The notes under the pieces were generated by a model that made no database searches, had not been told where the DNA came from, and saw only the letters and a list, made by a program, of their open reading frames with translations. From an uncultured bacterium (GTDB lineage Bacteria > Actinomycetota > Thermoleophilia > BMS3ABIN01): a stretch of DNA of 7,033 bases. A program made the translations under genes and the position numbers. Location of the stretch: assembly GCA_913009925.1 (NCBI GenBank), contig CAJVWY010000061.1, forward strand, positions 1 through 7,033, given 5' to 3'. Shown piece by piece: positions 6,744 through 7,033 of the stretch; positions within the stretch are counted from its first letter, which is position 1; each line of letters begins with the position of its first letter.

Positions 6744-6801
6744 AGCCCACTATGCTAAGATTTTTGCGTGTGAATTATTCCCCACGAAGCAGAAATAAGA
6801 T

Positions 6802-6811
6802 AAAGGAGGTG
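6802..6811 (+). promoter_or_regulatory. Strong ribosome binding site that fixes the rpsO TTG start
   Basis: AAAGGAGGTG is nearly a full complement of the 16S rRNA 3' end. Its GGAGG core (6805-6809) lies 7 nt before the TTG at 6817, ideal spacing. No ATG or GTG is available in frame at that distance, so this site decides the start of S15. Confidence 0.85.
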
Positions 6812-6816
6812 AAAGA

Positions 6817-7033
6817 TTGACACTGACCAAGGAAAACAAGGAATCGGTGATAGGTAAGTTCAGTAGCCACGAGGGTGATACCGGCTCCCCCGAGGTCCAG
6901 ATAGCCCTACTCACGGAGCGAATCAACGGCCTCACCGAGCATCTCAAGACCCATAAGAAGGATCACCACTCGCGCAGAGGGTTGCTGAAGATGGTGGGGA
7001 AGAGGCGGCGGTTGCTGTCCTATCTGCAAGGGA
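6817..7033 (+). CDS. rpsO: 30S ribosomal protein S15, N-terminal part (runs off window)
   Basis: S15 is a primary 16S rRNA-binding protein of the 30S platform and also contacts 23S rRNA in a subunit bridge. The frame starting at TTG 6817 is open to the window end and gives 72 of the usual 88-89 residues. The diagnostic motifs are GDTGSPEVQIALLTERI (20-36), LTEHLKTHKKDHHSRRGL (39-56) with the rRNA-contacting His42, Asp49 and Ser52 region, and KMVGKRRRLLSYL (58-70). The start is a non-ATG codon behind a very strong Shine-Dalgarno sequence. In many bacteria rpsO directly follows ribF; here it is separated from ribF by the minus-strand transporter-kinase pair and must have its own upstream signals. 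No strong promoter was recognised; TATGCT at 6751-6756 is a poor -10 candidate. Confidence 0.95.
   Translation, partial: MTLTKENKESVIGKFSSHEGDTGSPEVQIALLTERINGLTEHLKTHKKDHHSRRGLLKMVGKRRRLLSYLQG

Noticed and set aside
6640..6750. N-terminal extension of the transporter from GTG 6750
   Set aside because: The extra 37 residues are hydrophilic and unlike the family, cross the overlapping inverted repeats and start close to the likely promoter. ATG 6639 has a G-rich ribosome site and gives normal length.
6732..6756. A sigma-70 promoter for rpsO (TTCGCC with TATGCT)
   Set aside because: The spacer is only 13 nt and each box has just three or four matches, so I did not list it as a feature.

Overview
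The window is a stretch of GC-rich bacterial chromosome. It covers most of a conserved translation and RNA-maturation cluster: infB (3' part), a DUF503/YlxP gene, rbfA, truB, ribF and, at the right edge, the start of rpsO. A YlxP-type gene between infB and rbfA is usual in Gram-positive lineages and Chloroflexota and is not the E. coli arrangement. I lean towards a deep-branching, possibly anaerobic Actinomycetota or Chloroflexota member. That placement is inference from gene order and general protein flavour, not a proven assignment.

Positions 1-3589 (+ strand) form one tightly packed operon. Every junction is an overlap or a gap of 1 nt, so translation is probably coupled throughout. IF2 starts translation, RbfA matures the 30S subunit, TruB makes pseudouridine 55 in tRNA, and RibF makes FMN and FAD. 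YlxP is a small conserved protein of uncertain role. A short perfect hairpin (3595-3615) lies where this operon meets a convergent one.

Positions 3611-6639 (- strand) hold a two-gene unit read towards the ribF end. The first gene encodes a YeiH-family (PF03601) membrane transporter. It overlaps by 4 nt a hybrid sensor histidine kinase with TM-TM-HAMP-GAF-(nine-Cys 'two-CW'-like module)-HisKA-HATPase architecture. No response regulator is visible. This pair sits exactly between ribF and rpsO, which are neighbours in many bacteria, so it looks like an insertion into, or rearrangement of, the ancestral cluster.

Positions 6640-6816 are a divergent intergenic region. It holds the leader of the transporter gene, with two overlapping and mutually exclusive inverted repeats, and the upstream region of rpsO. 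rpsO begins at a TTG codon behind a near-perfect Shine-Dalgarno sequence and runs off the window. I saw no tRNA, rRNA, CRISPR array, insertion sequence or phage gene.
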